Assembly (NCBI GenBank): GCA_937127195.1
Contig: CAKZLT010000328.1
Span: forward strand, 1 to 7,808
Reading direction: 5' to 3'
DNA: 7,808 nucleotides
Source: an uncultured Saprospiraceae bacterium
GTDB taxonomy: Bacteria > Bacteroidota > Bacteroidia > Chitinophagales > Saprospiraceae
Below are positions 1-6,280 of the stretch, one piece after another. A program made the translations under genes and the position numbers. How positions within the stretch are numbered: position 1 is the stretch's first letter; each line of letters opens with the position of its first letter. Under the pieces are notes generated by a model. The model was not told the DNA's origin. It saw only the letters and a program-made list of their open reading frames with translations, and searched no databases.

Positions 1-100
1 TAGAATGGTGCTAGTTATTTATTTTTCTTCACTAAAGCCCTATTTTAATACAAAATCTATCAAATTTAACTATATTTAGGGAAGATTTATTTTAACAAGA

Positions 101-108
101 CAAATATA
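101..108 (-). promoter_or_regulatory. Possible -7 box for a gene left of the window
   Basis: On the minus strand this reads TATATTTG, an exact match to the Bacteroidota -7 consensus TAnnTTTG. A second match, TAAATTTG, lies at 61-68. No clear -33 TTTG is found about 20 bp upstream of either, and no ATG follows within the window. It could serve a minus-strand gene beyond position 1, or be chance in AT-rich DNA. The rest of 1-169 holds no recognisable gene and no convincing terminator for the gene ending at 170. Confidence 0.22.
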
Positions 109-169
109 AGTCATTAACGATTAATCTAATAGAATTTGTTGCTTGACCTTTTGATAAATGAAAATACGC

Positions 170-1936
170 CTACTCCACGACAATTCTTTTTGTAGTTTGT
201 CCACTTCTTCCCTGAATTCTTATAAAATATATTCCAGAAGTCCAATTTGACGTATTCAAGATGGTTTTATTGCTTTTTATCAAAGCGGTCTCTTTTATAA
301 AAATTAGCTTTCCCGTCGTTGTAACTACATTAATAGTAAGTTTTTCAGCATTTTTTAAATCAATACTTACATTGATATAGTCATTAGCAGGATTAGGAAA
401 TACATTAATTTGACTTTCTAGTGACGATAATTTTTGAGCTGAAGTAGATTGAGTAACAGTCATTCTAACGATAGCTGTTAATTCTGGACCAAAACCATCC
501 AAATACCAAGTATCTGCCGTCCTAATGATAGTAGCATAATCAGTGTCATATCTCAAAGCATCACTCACACCAATATCAAGAATATTGGCTGCACCCGAAA
601 AAGATAACATAATAAAATAACGATGATTGGCTTTCAATGCGACTTTACCTCCATTCAGACCTCCTATATCAGTTACAAAAAAATCAAAGCTATTATCACT
701 AGCTGTAAAAATATATTGCCCAATGCCTACAAGTGTCGCATTACTATTATTAAAATTATTAAAAAATGGATCAATAGTTGAATCTACTTCATATAAAAAC
801 ACATCCACAGACAGTCCCGCCATCGGAAAATTTAAAGGGTGACCGCAATTAAAAATGGTTTTATCTGCATAATAACTATTGGTTCTTATTTCATATATAT
901 TCCCAATCATATAATCACCTGTACTACTCGGTTTTGCAGATCCAAAGCCTGTATTATTATCTTTTGCAAAAAGACTATCCGTAACTATAAAAACATTATT
1001 AGTCAAATTATCAGCTAATGCACCATCCGTTGAGTCTTGTGTCAGTTCGTACTCTAGCCTAAAAGTTCCCGTGGTAGTTGGGGTATATTGACTACTAATT
1101 TCTAAGACTAAATCATTATTTATCCCTAGAGTAGAAGCTCCAATGGAATCACTATATAATAAGGTATTCGTATTATGATTATAAATACTCGCTTTTAGTT
1201 GTAGATTATTAACGGTCGCTAATCCATTATTGCTGACTTGTGCTGCCATTTCGATAGGTTGAATATGCTCAATAGGTGTGGCGTAATTCTTAGGAATAGC
1301 AAAAGCTTCAATTGTAGTATTATATATTGGAGGAGGTGTAGCAGCATCTTGCAAACGAATATCATCCAACCTCCAAGCATATTCATCTTGACCTATCCAC
1401 CTAAATTGTAGGTAAACAGTAGATTGATTGGCCGCTATATTTGAAATGTCTAATTCGACAATTTGTACCGCATCGGATAATTGATTAGAAACCAAGTCGG
1501 TAAAAAGCGTATCATAACTCCAGTTGATGCTATCTGTACTCACCCCAAATATAGGCACAGAGGTATTTGAAAAAAAGCCATATTGATTTTCAAAATGTAC
1601 AAAAACTGTATTTTGCCCCGAGCAATCAATTACGTCAGTAGTCAATTGAGTATCATGATAGGTATTGCCTAACTGCCCCGAATTAAATAACATAAAGCCA
1701 TTCCCTACTGTCGAAGATGCAAAATTGGGCTGTCCACTAATCAGCCCCTGAGTTGTGTTCATTGTCCAATTCCACTTAATAAAAGGGCTACTAGGTTCAT
1801 AATTTGTCCAATTAGCAGGAATGCCATTCTGAAAATCTTCATTCCAAAATACATTTTGCGCAGTCAAAGAATAACTATACCAAACAAAGAAGAATGAAAT
1901 TAAATAACTCGCGCGAAGAAGTAGAAAACGATTCAT
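170..1936 (-). CDS. Secreted protein with choice-of-anchor (MAM-like) N-terminus and T9SS type A sorting domain
   Basis: This encodes an exported, probably cell-surface or released protein of 588 residues; its molecular function is not known. From the ATG at 1936 the product begins with a clean Sec signal peptide (residues 1-27: Arg, a long hydrophobic core, cleavage after TAQ). Residues about 28-198 look like a choice-of-anchor J/MAM-like jelly roll, with WNEDFQNGIPANW at the start and WRLDDIRL at the end. Residues about 205-325 resemble a CARDB-type Ig-like module (VSNNGLATVNN). Residues about 330-495 are unrecognised. Residues about 508-588 are the type A sorting domain (INVFPNPANDYINV, SGIYFIRI, basic KR near the end), the signal for outer-membrane export by the type IX system. 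The frame stays open upstream to a TTG at 1993 and has an ATG at 1975, but those starts would bury the signal peptide, so 1936 is preferred. No catalytic motif is visible. It may be an adhesin or a carrier of a degradative module. Confidence 0.88.
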   Translation of the reverse strand: MNRFLLLRASYLISFFFVWYSYSLTAQNVFWNEDFQNGIPANWTNYEPSSPFIKWNWTMNTTQGLISGQPNFASSTVGNGFMLFNSGQLGNTYHDTQLTTDVIDCSGQNTVFVHFENQYGFFSNTSVPIFGVSTDSINWSYDTLFTDLVSNQLSDAVQIVELDISNIAANQSTVYLQFRWIGQDEYAWRLDDIRLQDAATPPPIYNTTIEAFAIPKNYATPIEHIQPIEMAAQVSNNGLATVNNLQLKASIYNHNTNTLLYSDSIGASTLGINNDLVLEISSQYTPTTTGTFRLEYELTQDSTDGALADNLTNNVFIVTDSLFAKDNNTGFGSAKPSSTGDYMIGNIYEIRTNSYYADKTIFNCGHPLNFPMAGLSVDVFLYEVDSTIDPFFNNFNNSNATLVGIGQYIFTASDNSFDFFVTDIGGLNGGKVALKANHRYFIMLSFSGAANILDIGVSDALRYDTDYATIIRTADTWYLDGFGPELTAIVRMTVTQSTSAQKLSSLESQINVFPNPANDYINVSIDLKNAEKLTINVVTTTGKLIFIKETALIKSNKTILNTSNWTSGIYFIRIQGRSGQTTKRIVVE

Positions 1937-2017
1937 GAGTTCAATTTTGCAAGAACGAAATAGTTTTGAAAGCATTTTTTTAAAAAAACTCAACTATTCG
2001 GACGTAAGTGTAGAATC

Positions 2018-2033
2018 CCATTCCTAGAAATGG
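2018..2033. repeat. Short imperfect palindrome upstream of the T9SS-cargo gene
   Basis: CCATTCCTAGAAATGG is a 16-bp palindrome with one mismatched pair around a central CTAG, followed directly by the palindrome GGTTACC. On the minus strand a weak -7-like TACAATTTG (2038-2046, one base longer than TAnnTTTG) precedes it, which would place the palindrome near the start of the 170-1936 transcript. It may be an operator, but the promoter call is weak. Confidence 0.25.
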
Positions 2034-2083
2034 TTACCAAATTGTATATTTTTTATCCTTGCAGTAAAAGTGTAAGAGTATAT

Positions 2084-2155
2084 TTTTTTAAGTACGTGAG
2101 CAGAAGTAATGACGAGTTAGGATACGAGATTACTTCTGCTCACGTACTTAAAAAA
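2084..2155. repeat. Perfect 27-bp inverted repeat with 18-nt spacer
   Basis: The arms 2084-2110 and 2129-2155 are exact reverse complements (27 of 27), separated by 2111-2128. Each arm ends in a six-base homopolymer, T at the left outer edge and A at the right outer edge, so in either orientation a transcript would read U-run, stem, loop, stem, A-run. That is opposite to an intrinsic terminator. It lies between the prohibitin terminator (2208-2241) and the start of the T9SS-cargo gene. It may be a cruciform or RNA-hairpin element, a palindromic mobile remnant, or a protein-binding site. The remainder of 1937-2274 holds no gene I can support. Confidence 0.9.
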
Positions 2156-2207
2156 GAAAACGCTTTCGTAAAGATACAGGAATACTTTTTTATAAAAAAG
2201 AAGACAT

Positions 2208-2241
2208 AAAAAAACAGTTCACTACTTTTTGTAATGAACTG
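2208..2241 (-). terminator. Intrinsic terminator after the prohibitin gene
   Basis: CAGTTCA (2215-2221) pairs with TGAACTG (2235-2241). Inside are one mismatch and three more pairs (TAC/GTA) closing a TTTTT loop. On the minus strand the stem is followed by seven T (complement of 2208-2214). It begins 33 bp after the stop of the gene at 2275-3090, the right place and polarity for Rho-independent termination. Confidence 0.8.
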
Positions 2242-2274
2242 CTTTCTTAAATGGATGAAAATTAATGACGACGT

Positions 2275-3090
2275 TTAGTTATTTCCTAGAATTAAAGGTA
2301 AACCATCACCACCGCCTCCAACAACAATGACTTTAGAGTTAGGAGAATTAGATAACTTCAAAGTAGCTTCAATTCCTTTATCTTTCAATATCTTATCAGT
2401 CAAAGAAGCATTCAAAATGCGATTGGCATCCGCTTTGGCTTGTGCTTCAATTACACGACGTTCTGCTTCTTTACGTTCTTTTTGAAGCGTATATTCGTAT
2501 TTTTTAGCTTGCTGTTCTGCTTCTAATTTATCTTCAATTGCTGCTTTTACTTTATCAGGTAAAGCTACATCACGGATAAGTGTTGCGCGCAATTCAATGT
2601 AATTAATAGCTAAGCTTTCTGCCAAATCTTTTTGTATCAATTGCTGAACTTCATCGCGCTTAGTCGAGTATAATTCCTCTGGCTTATATCTACCAATAAT
2701 CTTACGAACAGAAGAACGAACCTCTGGACTTACCAATGAATTCAAGTAATTATCACCAAATTTTTCGTGCAAATCACCAATTTTGTCATGTTGAGGATTG
2801 ACACGAACCGTTACATCTAGCTTAATATCCAAACCATCATTTGACAAAACGGTCATTTTCTCTTCCAATTGTTTTTCACGTACATCATAGACATACATCG
2901 AGTTCCAAGGTGCAATCATGTGAAAACCAGGTCTGTAAATATTCTCTTTATCCAAACCATTGCCAAATTGTCTAAAAATCACCCCTCTTTCTCCTGCTTC
3001 AATTGTTATAAACATACTACTAGATAGCGCAACAATTAAGATTAAAGAAATCACTGTAAAAATAGCTACCGATGTTAAATTCTGTTTCAT
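2275..3090 (-). CDS. Prohibitin family (SPFH/Band 7) membrane protein
   Basis: This encodes a 271-residue SPFH-domain protein of the prohibitin type. These proteins form large ring-shaped oligomers on the cytoplasmic membrane and are linked to membrane-protease control and membrane microdomains; the bacterial role is poorly defined. Visible: an N-terminal transmembrane anchor (residues about 8-28), then the Band 7 domain from about 28 to 200, with GERGVIFRQFG (33-43), YRPGFHMIAPW (52-62), and DVTVRVNP (92-99). RDVALPDKVKAAIEDKLEAE (173-192) leads into a charged, Ala/Glu/Lys-rich coiled coil to about 225. The Gly-rich hydrophobic tail has VIVVGGGGDGLPLI (255-268). The length matches mitochondrial prohibitins (about 270-300), so it looks complete. 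The start is the only good ATG and sits directly before the anchor. The leader is A/T-rich with no Shine-Dalgarno. No NfeD or FtsH partner gene is adjacent. It has its own terminator. Confidence 0.93.
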   Translation of the reverse strand: MKQNLTSVAIFTVISLILIVALSSSMFITIEAGERGVIFRQFGNGLDKENIYRPGFHMIAPWNSMYVYDVREKQLEEKMTVLSNDGLDIKLDVTVRVNPQHDKIGDLHEKFGDNYLNSLVSPEVRSSVRKIIGRYKPEELYSTKRDEVQQLIQKDLAESLAINYIELRATLIRDVALPDKVKAAIEDKLEAEQQAKKYEYTLQKERKEAERRVIEAQAKADANRILNASLTDKILKDKGIEATLKLSNSPNSKVIVVGGGGDGLPLILGNN

Positions 3091-3164
3091 TTATATTATC
3101 GTATTTTTTATAAAAAAAGTAAATCACTTTACAAAAGCGACTTTTACTAAGATAATAATAATAT

Positions 3165-3206
3165 ATTACATCAGTTTTTAATATTCGCTTATTACATCGT
3201 TTTTAA
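3165..3206. repeat. Imperfect short direct repeat between nitroreductase and prohibitin genes
   Basis: ATTACATCAGTTTTTAA (3165-3181) recurs as ATTACATCGTTTTTAA (3191-3206), differing by one missing base. The pair lies in the 164-bp gap upstream of the prohibitin start. It may be paired binding sites or drift in AT-rich DNA. No exact TAnnTTTG box for the prohibitin gene was found in this gap. Confidence 0.35.
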
Positions 3207-3254
3207 CTATAAAACTGGCTATTCAATCGAATTATAGAGCCAATCCACAACTCA

Positions 3255-3839
3255 CTACCTCCATTTTACTTTATCACTCATTGGAGTTCTTTTTCCTGCT
3301 ATTTCTGGCATTTTATGATAGCCCATATAGACCAAGCCAAGGCATTTATCTTTTGCACCTAAGTTCAGATAATCTTTCATTTCATCCGAAAAAACGGTAG
3401 AAGGAGAACTCCAGTATGCACCAATATTATAAGCTGAAGCTGATAATAAGATATTCTGAACAGCGCAAGATACCGAACAAATTTCTTCGATTTCTGGAAT
3501 AGATTCGGCTTCGTCTCTATTCATGCAAATAGCGAGAACTGCACCGCATTGACTCGGTTTTTTAAGATTTTTTTGGTATTTGGCTTCCGAAAATCGTTCT
3601 TTAGGAGTGCGTTTTTGATAGGCTTTCGCCAAAAATGCCCCCAATTCGTTCAAAGCACTTTCACTCTGAAAAACCACAAATCGCCAAGGTTCAGTTAATC
3701 TATGTGTTGGCGCCCAATTCGCATTTTCTAAAATTTCTTCCAAAATTTCTTTAGAAATGGGCTTATTAATATACATTTTTGGAAAAATCGAGCGTCGCTT
3801 CCGAATCAATTCATTGGTCTGTTCTGGTGTAATATTCAT
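3255..3839 (-). CDS. Nitroreductase family protein, YdjA-like FMN oxidoreductase
   Basis: This encodes a 194-residue cytoplasmic FMN-dependent oxidoreductase of the nitroreductase superfamily. The family uses NAD(P)H to reduce nitro, quinone or other acceptors; the true substrate here is unknown. Visible: the N-terminal FMN-phosphate motif RKRRSIF (13-19, with R15, R16 and S17), then WAPTHRLTEPWRFVVF (42-57), the equivalent of the APxHxxxQPWRF signature of the short YdjA subgroup. The helix SCAVQNILLSASAYNIGAYW (124-143) and LGLVYMGY (167-174) are where the family contacts flavin and forms the dimer. Its length matches YdjA-type proteins (about 180-195), shorter than NfsA/NfsB. The ATG gives the expected short N-terminus before the FMN motif. 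It stands alone, with 142 bp to the upstream aminotransferase gene and 164 bp to the prohibitin gene. Family assignment is firm; substrate is not. Confidence 0.92.
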   Translation of the reverse strand: MNITPEQTNELIRKRRSIFPKMYINKPISKEILEEILENANWAPTHRLTEPWRFVVFQSESALNELGAFLAKAYQKRTPKERFSEAKYQKNLKKPSQCGAVLAICMNRDEAESIPEIEEICSVSCAVQNILLSASAYNIGAYWSSPSTVFSDEMKDYLNLGAKDKCLGLVYMGYHKMPEIAGKRTPMSDKVKWR

Positions 3840-3917
3840 ATAGTTTTTCGTTTTGTATATAACAATCGCTGAACTTTGAAAGTTGTGAAAATATAAATTC
3901 TAATCAATTCGATAGCT

Positions 3918-3971
3918 TTTTTAGATTTGACGTTAACTCTTTGAAAGTTTAGTTAACGTCAAATCTAAAAA
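3918..3971. repeat. Perfect 21-bp inverted repeat with 12-nt loop
   Basis: The arms 3918-3938 and 3951-3971 are exact reverse complements. The loop (3939-3950) starts with CTTTGAAAG, itself a small palindrome. As in the 2084-2155 element, the T-run is at the left outer edge and the A-run at the right, unlike a normal terminator. It begins 10 bp after the aminotransferase stop and lies about 80 bp upstream of the nitroreductase start. Each arm contains TAGATTTG (3922-3929 plus strand, 3960-3967 minus strand), matching the -7 consensus TAnnTTTG. The minus-strand copy points at the nitroreductase gene, but no -33 partner is evident. It may be a 3'-end hairpin for the aminotransferase mRNA, an operator/promoter element, or both. 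Confidence 0.88.
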
Positions 3972-3981
3972 TATTCTTACT

Positions 3982-5085
3982 TTATCCTAATAACGTTTGA
4001 ATCCCTTTCAAAAAAGCATCATTTGCATCAGCCGTTCCAATCGTAATACGCAAACAATTAGGTGCGCCAAAGTTTGTTGCATTTCTGACCATAACGCCCG
4101 CTTCTTCCAAGAGTTGTTGCTCTAATTTGGGAGCATCAATTGGAGATTTGAATAAAATGAAATTTCCCTGTGATTTCCAGTAAGTTAAACCTAATTTGTC
4201 AAATACAGGATAAAAACGTTCTCTTTCTTTTTGAACTAAATCAACCGTTGCGTCAATAAATTCATGGTCACTCAATGCTGCAATTCCAGCATTCAATCCG
4301 ATAATATTTATTAAAAATGGTCGATATAATGCGCGAAGATATTGTGCAATTTCGGGCGTAGAATAAGCGTAACCAATACGCAAAGCAGCCAAACCATAGG
4401 TTTTTGAAAAGCTATTAATCGCAATCATCTTTTTGCCTGCTTGAACGTAAGGAATAGCCGTAGTAAAATCAGCAGCGTTTGCAAAATGATAATAAACTTC
4501 ATCCAAAACCACGATAACATGTTCTGGAATACCATCCATCAATGCGTCAATTTTTTCTTTAGGAATATAAGTTCCTGTTGGATTATTGGGACTTGTAATG
4601 AAAATCAAACGAGTATTTTCATTAATAGCTGCCAAAATAGCATCAACATTCAATTCATAATTCGGTAACTCCAACGGAATATCTATTACTTTCGCTCCGT
4701 TCCAGCCAGAAAACATCGTATAAGGCATAAAAGAAGGATTCGAGACAATGCATTCATGACCTTCTGACAAAAAAGCTCTTGCTATAAATTCGATACTTTC
4801 GGAGCCGCTATTCGTTGGTACAAATTGGTCAGCAGACAATTCATTATCATAAAAATTAGCTAACGCCTCTTGTAAGCGAAGTCCTGTTCTATCAGGATAA
4901 ATATGAAGGTTTTTGGCACTTTCCACAATGGATTGAGTTGCCTTAGGAGACGCACCCAAAGGATTTTCATTAGAAGAAAGTTTATAAATTTTATTAGCTT
5001 TTGTTACGACTTCGTTTGTCCCTTTTCCACCCAAATATTCAGGGGCTTTCATTAAATAAGGCTTGAATATATTTGTATTTTTCAT
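3982..5085 (-). CDS. hisC: Histidinol-phosphate aminotransferase-like class I/II PLP aminotransferase
   Basis: This encodes a 367-residue fold-type I PLP enzyme. HisC converts imidazole-acetol phosphate and glutamate to L-histidinol phosphate and 2-oxoglutarate in histidine synthesis, in the cytoplasm as a dimer. Visible, numbered from the ATG at 5085: the N-terminal SSNENPLG (37-44), YPDRTGLRLQEALA (63-76), SPNNPTG (165-171) with the cofactor-contacting Asn, LDEVYYHF (194-201) with the Asp that pairs with the pyridine nitrogen, SFSKTYGLAALRIGYA (225-240) with the Schiff-base lysine K228 and phosphate-binding R236, and LRITIG (345-350) with the carboxylate-binding Arg. The set is complete. 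The frame runs upstream to a TTG at 5091, but the ATG two codons in is the better start. No other his gene is in the window, so it could be a stand-alone HisC or a paralogue acting on aromatic amino acids. The fold is certain, the specificity less so. Confidence 0.88.
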   Translation of the reverse strand: MKNTNIFKPYLMKAPEYLGGKGTNEVVTKANKIYKLSSNENPLGASPKATQSIVESAKNLHIYPDRTGLRLQEALANFYDNELSADQFVPTNSGSESIEFIARAFLSEGHECIVSNPSFMPYTMFSGWNGAKVIDIPLELPNYELNVDAILAAINENTRLIFITSPNNPTGTYIPKEKIDALMDGIPEHVIVVLDEVYYHFANAADFTTAIPYVQAGKKMIAINSFSKTYGLAALRIGYAYSTPEIAQYLRALYRPFLINIIGLNAGIAALSDHEFIDATVDLVQKERERFYPVFDKLGLTYWKSQGNFILFKSPIDAPKLEQQLLEEAGVMVRNATNFGAPNCLRITIGTADANDAFLKGIQTLLG

Positions 5086-5284
5086 TCGCAAAATAGTTCT
5101 AGTAATTGAATAAAATAGCTCTGACCAAATTAAAATTATTGGTTATCCACGAAGATAAGGATTAAATGAGTATTCAGAAGTAATGTTCGTAAAAGATAGC
5201 GTATTCCGCTTATTATATCAAGGCAATTGACAAACCGCATTGCTTTAGTTTCAAAAACAGTGGTAGCTTCTTCTTCCGTCTGAA

Positions 5285-5304
5285 ATTCTACATTCTACAT
5301 TCTG
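5285..5304. repeat. Tandem heptamer ATTCTAC repeat upstream of grpE promoter
   Basis: ATTCTAC occurs at 5285-5291 and 5292-5298, followed by a partial third unit ATTCTG (5299-5304). It ends about 21 bp before the -7 box, in the place of the -33 region, so it may affect promoter recognition, or be simple slippage. Confidence 0.55.
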
Positions 5305-5325
5305 TGGTTCTTACCAAATTATATG

Positions 5326-5333
5326 TACTTTTG
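5326..5333 (+). promoter_or_regulatory. Likely -7 box of the grpE promoter
   Basis: TACTTTTG matches the Bacteroidota housekeeping -7 consensus TAnnTTTG exactly and points at grpE. Transcription would start near 5340, leaving a leader of about 92 nt to the ATG at 5432 or 155 nt to the ATG at 5495. The -33 position (about 5302-5306) reads CTGTG rather than TTTG, so the upstream element is weak. No CIRCE (TTAGCACTC/GAGTGCTAA) element is present. Confidence 0.5.
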
Positions 5334-5431
5334 CGTTTCATTCTGGCAGGAGCAAACACAAAAAGGAGCCGAGCGGGTCATAGTGTCGCTAAATATATCC
5401 AAAATCGGACAGAATGGCTTAAACTATTGCT

Positions 5432-6154
5432 ATGGCAAAAAAATTGAATAAATCGTTTTGGAGTAGGTTTCTTAATAATAAAGAGGAAGAAAGCATGGAA
5501 AATCCGAATCAAGAACATATCGAAACGCCCGAAGAAGTGGTAGAGAAGGCAACAGATACGCCTGAAACTCAAAATGAAGAGCAAATGAATACTGCTGACG
5601 AAGTGGCAGATGAAAAAACTGAGGCAACTACAGGAAAGAAAAAAAAGCGTGGTAGCCGAGGTGGATCTGGAGCAAAGAAAGCAAAACAATTGGAAGAGGA
5701 AATTGAAAATTTAGAAAAAGAAATCGTTACGGTCGAAGAAGAACGTAATGAATTGAAAGATAAATATTTACGCCTTTTTGCTGAATTTGATAATTATAAA
5801 AGACGTACTGCAAAGGAGCGTGTTGATTTATTAAAAACAGCAAGTGGCGATGTCTTACGTGAAATTTTGCCTGTTTTGGATGATTTTGACCGTGCCAAGA
5901 TGGCAAGCGGAGATGAAGGTCTAGGCGAAGGCGTTCAGTTAATATATGATAAACTATTTTCTACAATGGCTAGAAAAGGTTTGACACCAATGGAAAGTAC
6001 AGGAGAGGTTTTTGATGCTGAATTTCATGAGGCTATCACAGAAATACCTGCACCAACGGAGGAAATGAAAGGGAAAGTCATTGATACTATCGAAAAAGGA
6101 TACACTTTGGGTGATAAAATTATTCGATACGCAAAGGTAGTTGTTGGTAAATAA
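5432..6154 (+). CDS. grpE: GrpE, nucleotide exchange factor of DnaK
   Basis: GrpE dimers open the nucleotide-binding domain of DnaK to release ADP, resetting the Hsp70 cycle; it is cytoplasmic. From the ATG at 5432 the product has 240 residues. Residues 1-68 are a polar, acidic, low-complexity tail; 69-85 a basic linker (KKKKRGSRGGSGAKKAK); about 86-115 a heptad-like long-helix coiled coil (LEEEIENLEKEIVTVEEE). The conserved GrpE core starts at YLRLFAEFDNYKRRT (112-126) and includes VLREILPVLDDFDRA (141-155) and GVQLIYDKLFSTMARKGL (167-184). The beta-head has GEVFDAEFHEAITEI (191-205) and GYTLGDKIIRYAKVVVGK at the C-terminus. A second in-frame ATG at 5495 is preceded by purine-rich AGAGGAAGAAAGC and would give 219 residues, closer to the usual 180-220, so the start is uncertain. 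It is followed by dnaJ after 126 bp. The family call is secure. Confidence 0.96.
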   Translation: MAKKLNKSFWSRFLNNKEEESMENPNQEHIETPEEVVEKATDTPETQNEEQMNTADEVADEKTEATTGKKKKRGSRGGSGAKKAKQLEEEIENLEKEIVTVEEERNELKDKYLRLFAEFDNYKRRTAKERVDLLKTASGDVLREILPVLDDFDRAKMASGDEGLGEGVQLIYDKLFSTMARKGLTPMESTGEVFDAEFHEAITEIPAPTEEMKGKVIDTIEKGYTLGDKIIRYAKVVVGK

Positions 6155-6176
6155 GCAAATCTTTTGATTGCTAAAA

Positions 6177-6209
6177 AGACCTTATAAGTTTTAAAAACTT
6201 ATAAGGTCT
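6177..6209 (+). terminator. Terminator-like hairpin between grpE and dnaJ
   Basis: AGACCTTATAAGTT (6177-6190) pairs perfectly over 14 bp with AACTTATAAGGTCT (6196-6209), leaving a TTAAA loop. An A-run precedes it (6173-6177) and GATTTT follows, so polarity fits a bidirectional or plus-strand terminator, though the T-tract is short. It starts 22 bp after the grpE stop. It may fully or partly end the grpE transcript, or act as an mRNA-processing/stability hairpin that adjusts dnaJ relative to grpE. Confidence 0.65.
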
Positions 6210-6280
6210 GATTTTCGTAATCTGTAAATTTTTACTCACACAATTATTACTTCTCAAGAAGAAATAGAAATAAAAAGAAA

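Larger units (their letters stand above)
5086..5431. other. Divergent intergenic region between hisC-like gene and grpE
   Basis: This 346-bp gene-free region must hold the promoters for the leftward aminotransferase gene and rightward grpE. I see a good -7 box for grpE (5326-5333), a heptamer repeat just upstream of it (5285-5304) and a leader of about 90 nt. No exact TAnnTTTG was found on the minus strand for the aminotransferase. Two words recur from other gaps in this window: CAGAAGTAATG (5175-5185, also 2101-2111) and a stretch near 5202-5219 resembling 3182-3198. No tRNA, CIRCE operator or plausible small ORF was recognised. Confidence 0.6.

Noticed and set aside
627..842. Open plus-strand frame of 71 codons opposite the T9SS-cargo gene
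   Set aside because: It lies wholly antisense to a well-supported coding region and shows no family resemblance.
1937..2274. Possible small RNA transcribed rightward through the 27-bp inverted repeat from a TATCCTTG box near 2054
   Set aside because: The box has one mismatch to TAnnTTTG, no -33 element is clear, and nothing else supports a transcript.
2960..3181. Open plus-strand frame of 73 codons over the prohibitin start and upstream gap
   Set aside because: It overlaps the prohibitin N-terminus in antisense, and its second half is low-complexity translation of AT-rich DNA.
4441..4668. Open plus-strand frame of 75 codons inside the aminotransferase gene
   Set aside because: It is antisense to the PLP-binding core of the aminotransferase and has no recognisable motifs.
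5086..5431. Possible CIRCE/HrcA heat-shock operator upstream of grpE
   Set aside because: I looked for TTAGCACTC with an inverted GAGTGCTAA partner and found none; the TCGCTAA word near 5387 has no partner.
5378..5689. Open minus-strand frame of 103 codons, Cys/Phe/Ser-rich
   Set aside because: It is the antisense of the acidic, Glu/Lys-rich GrpE N-terminus, which produces such a composition by itself.
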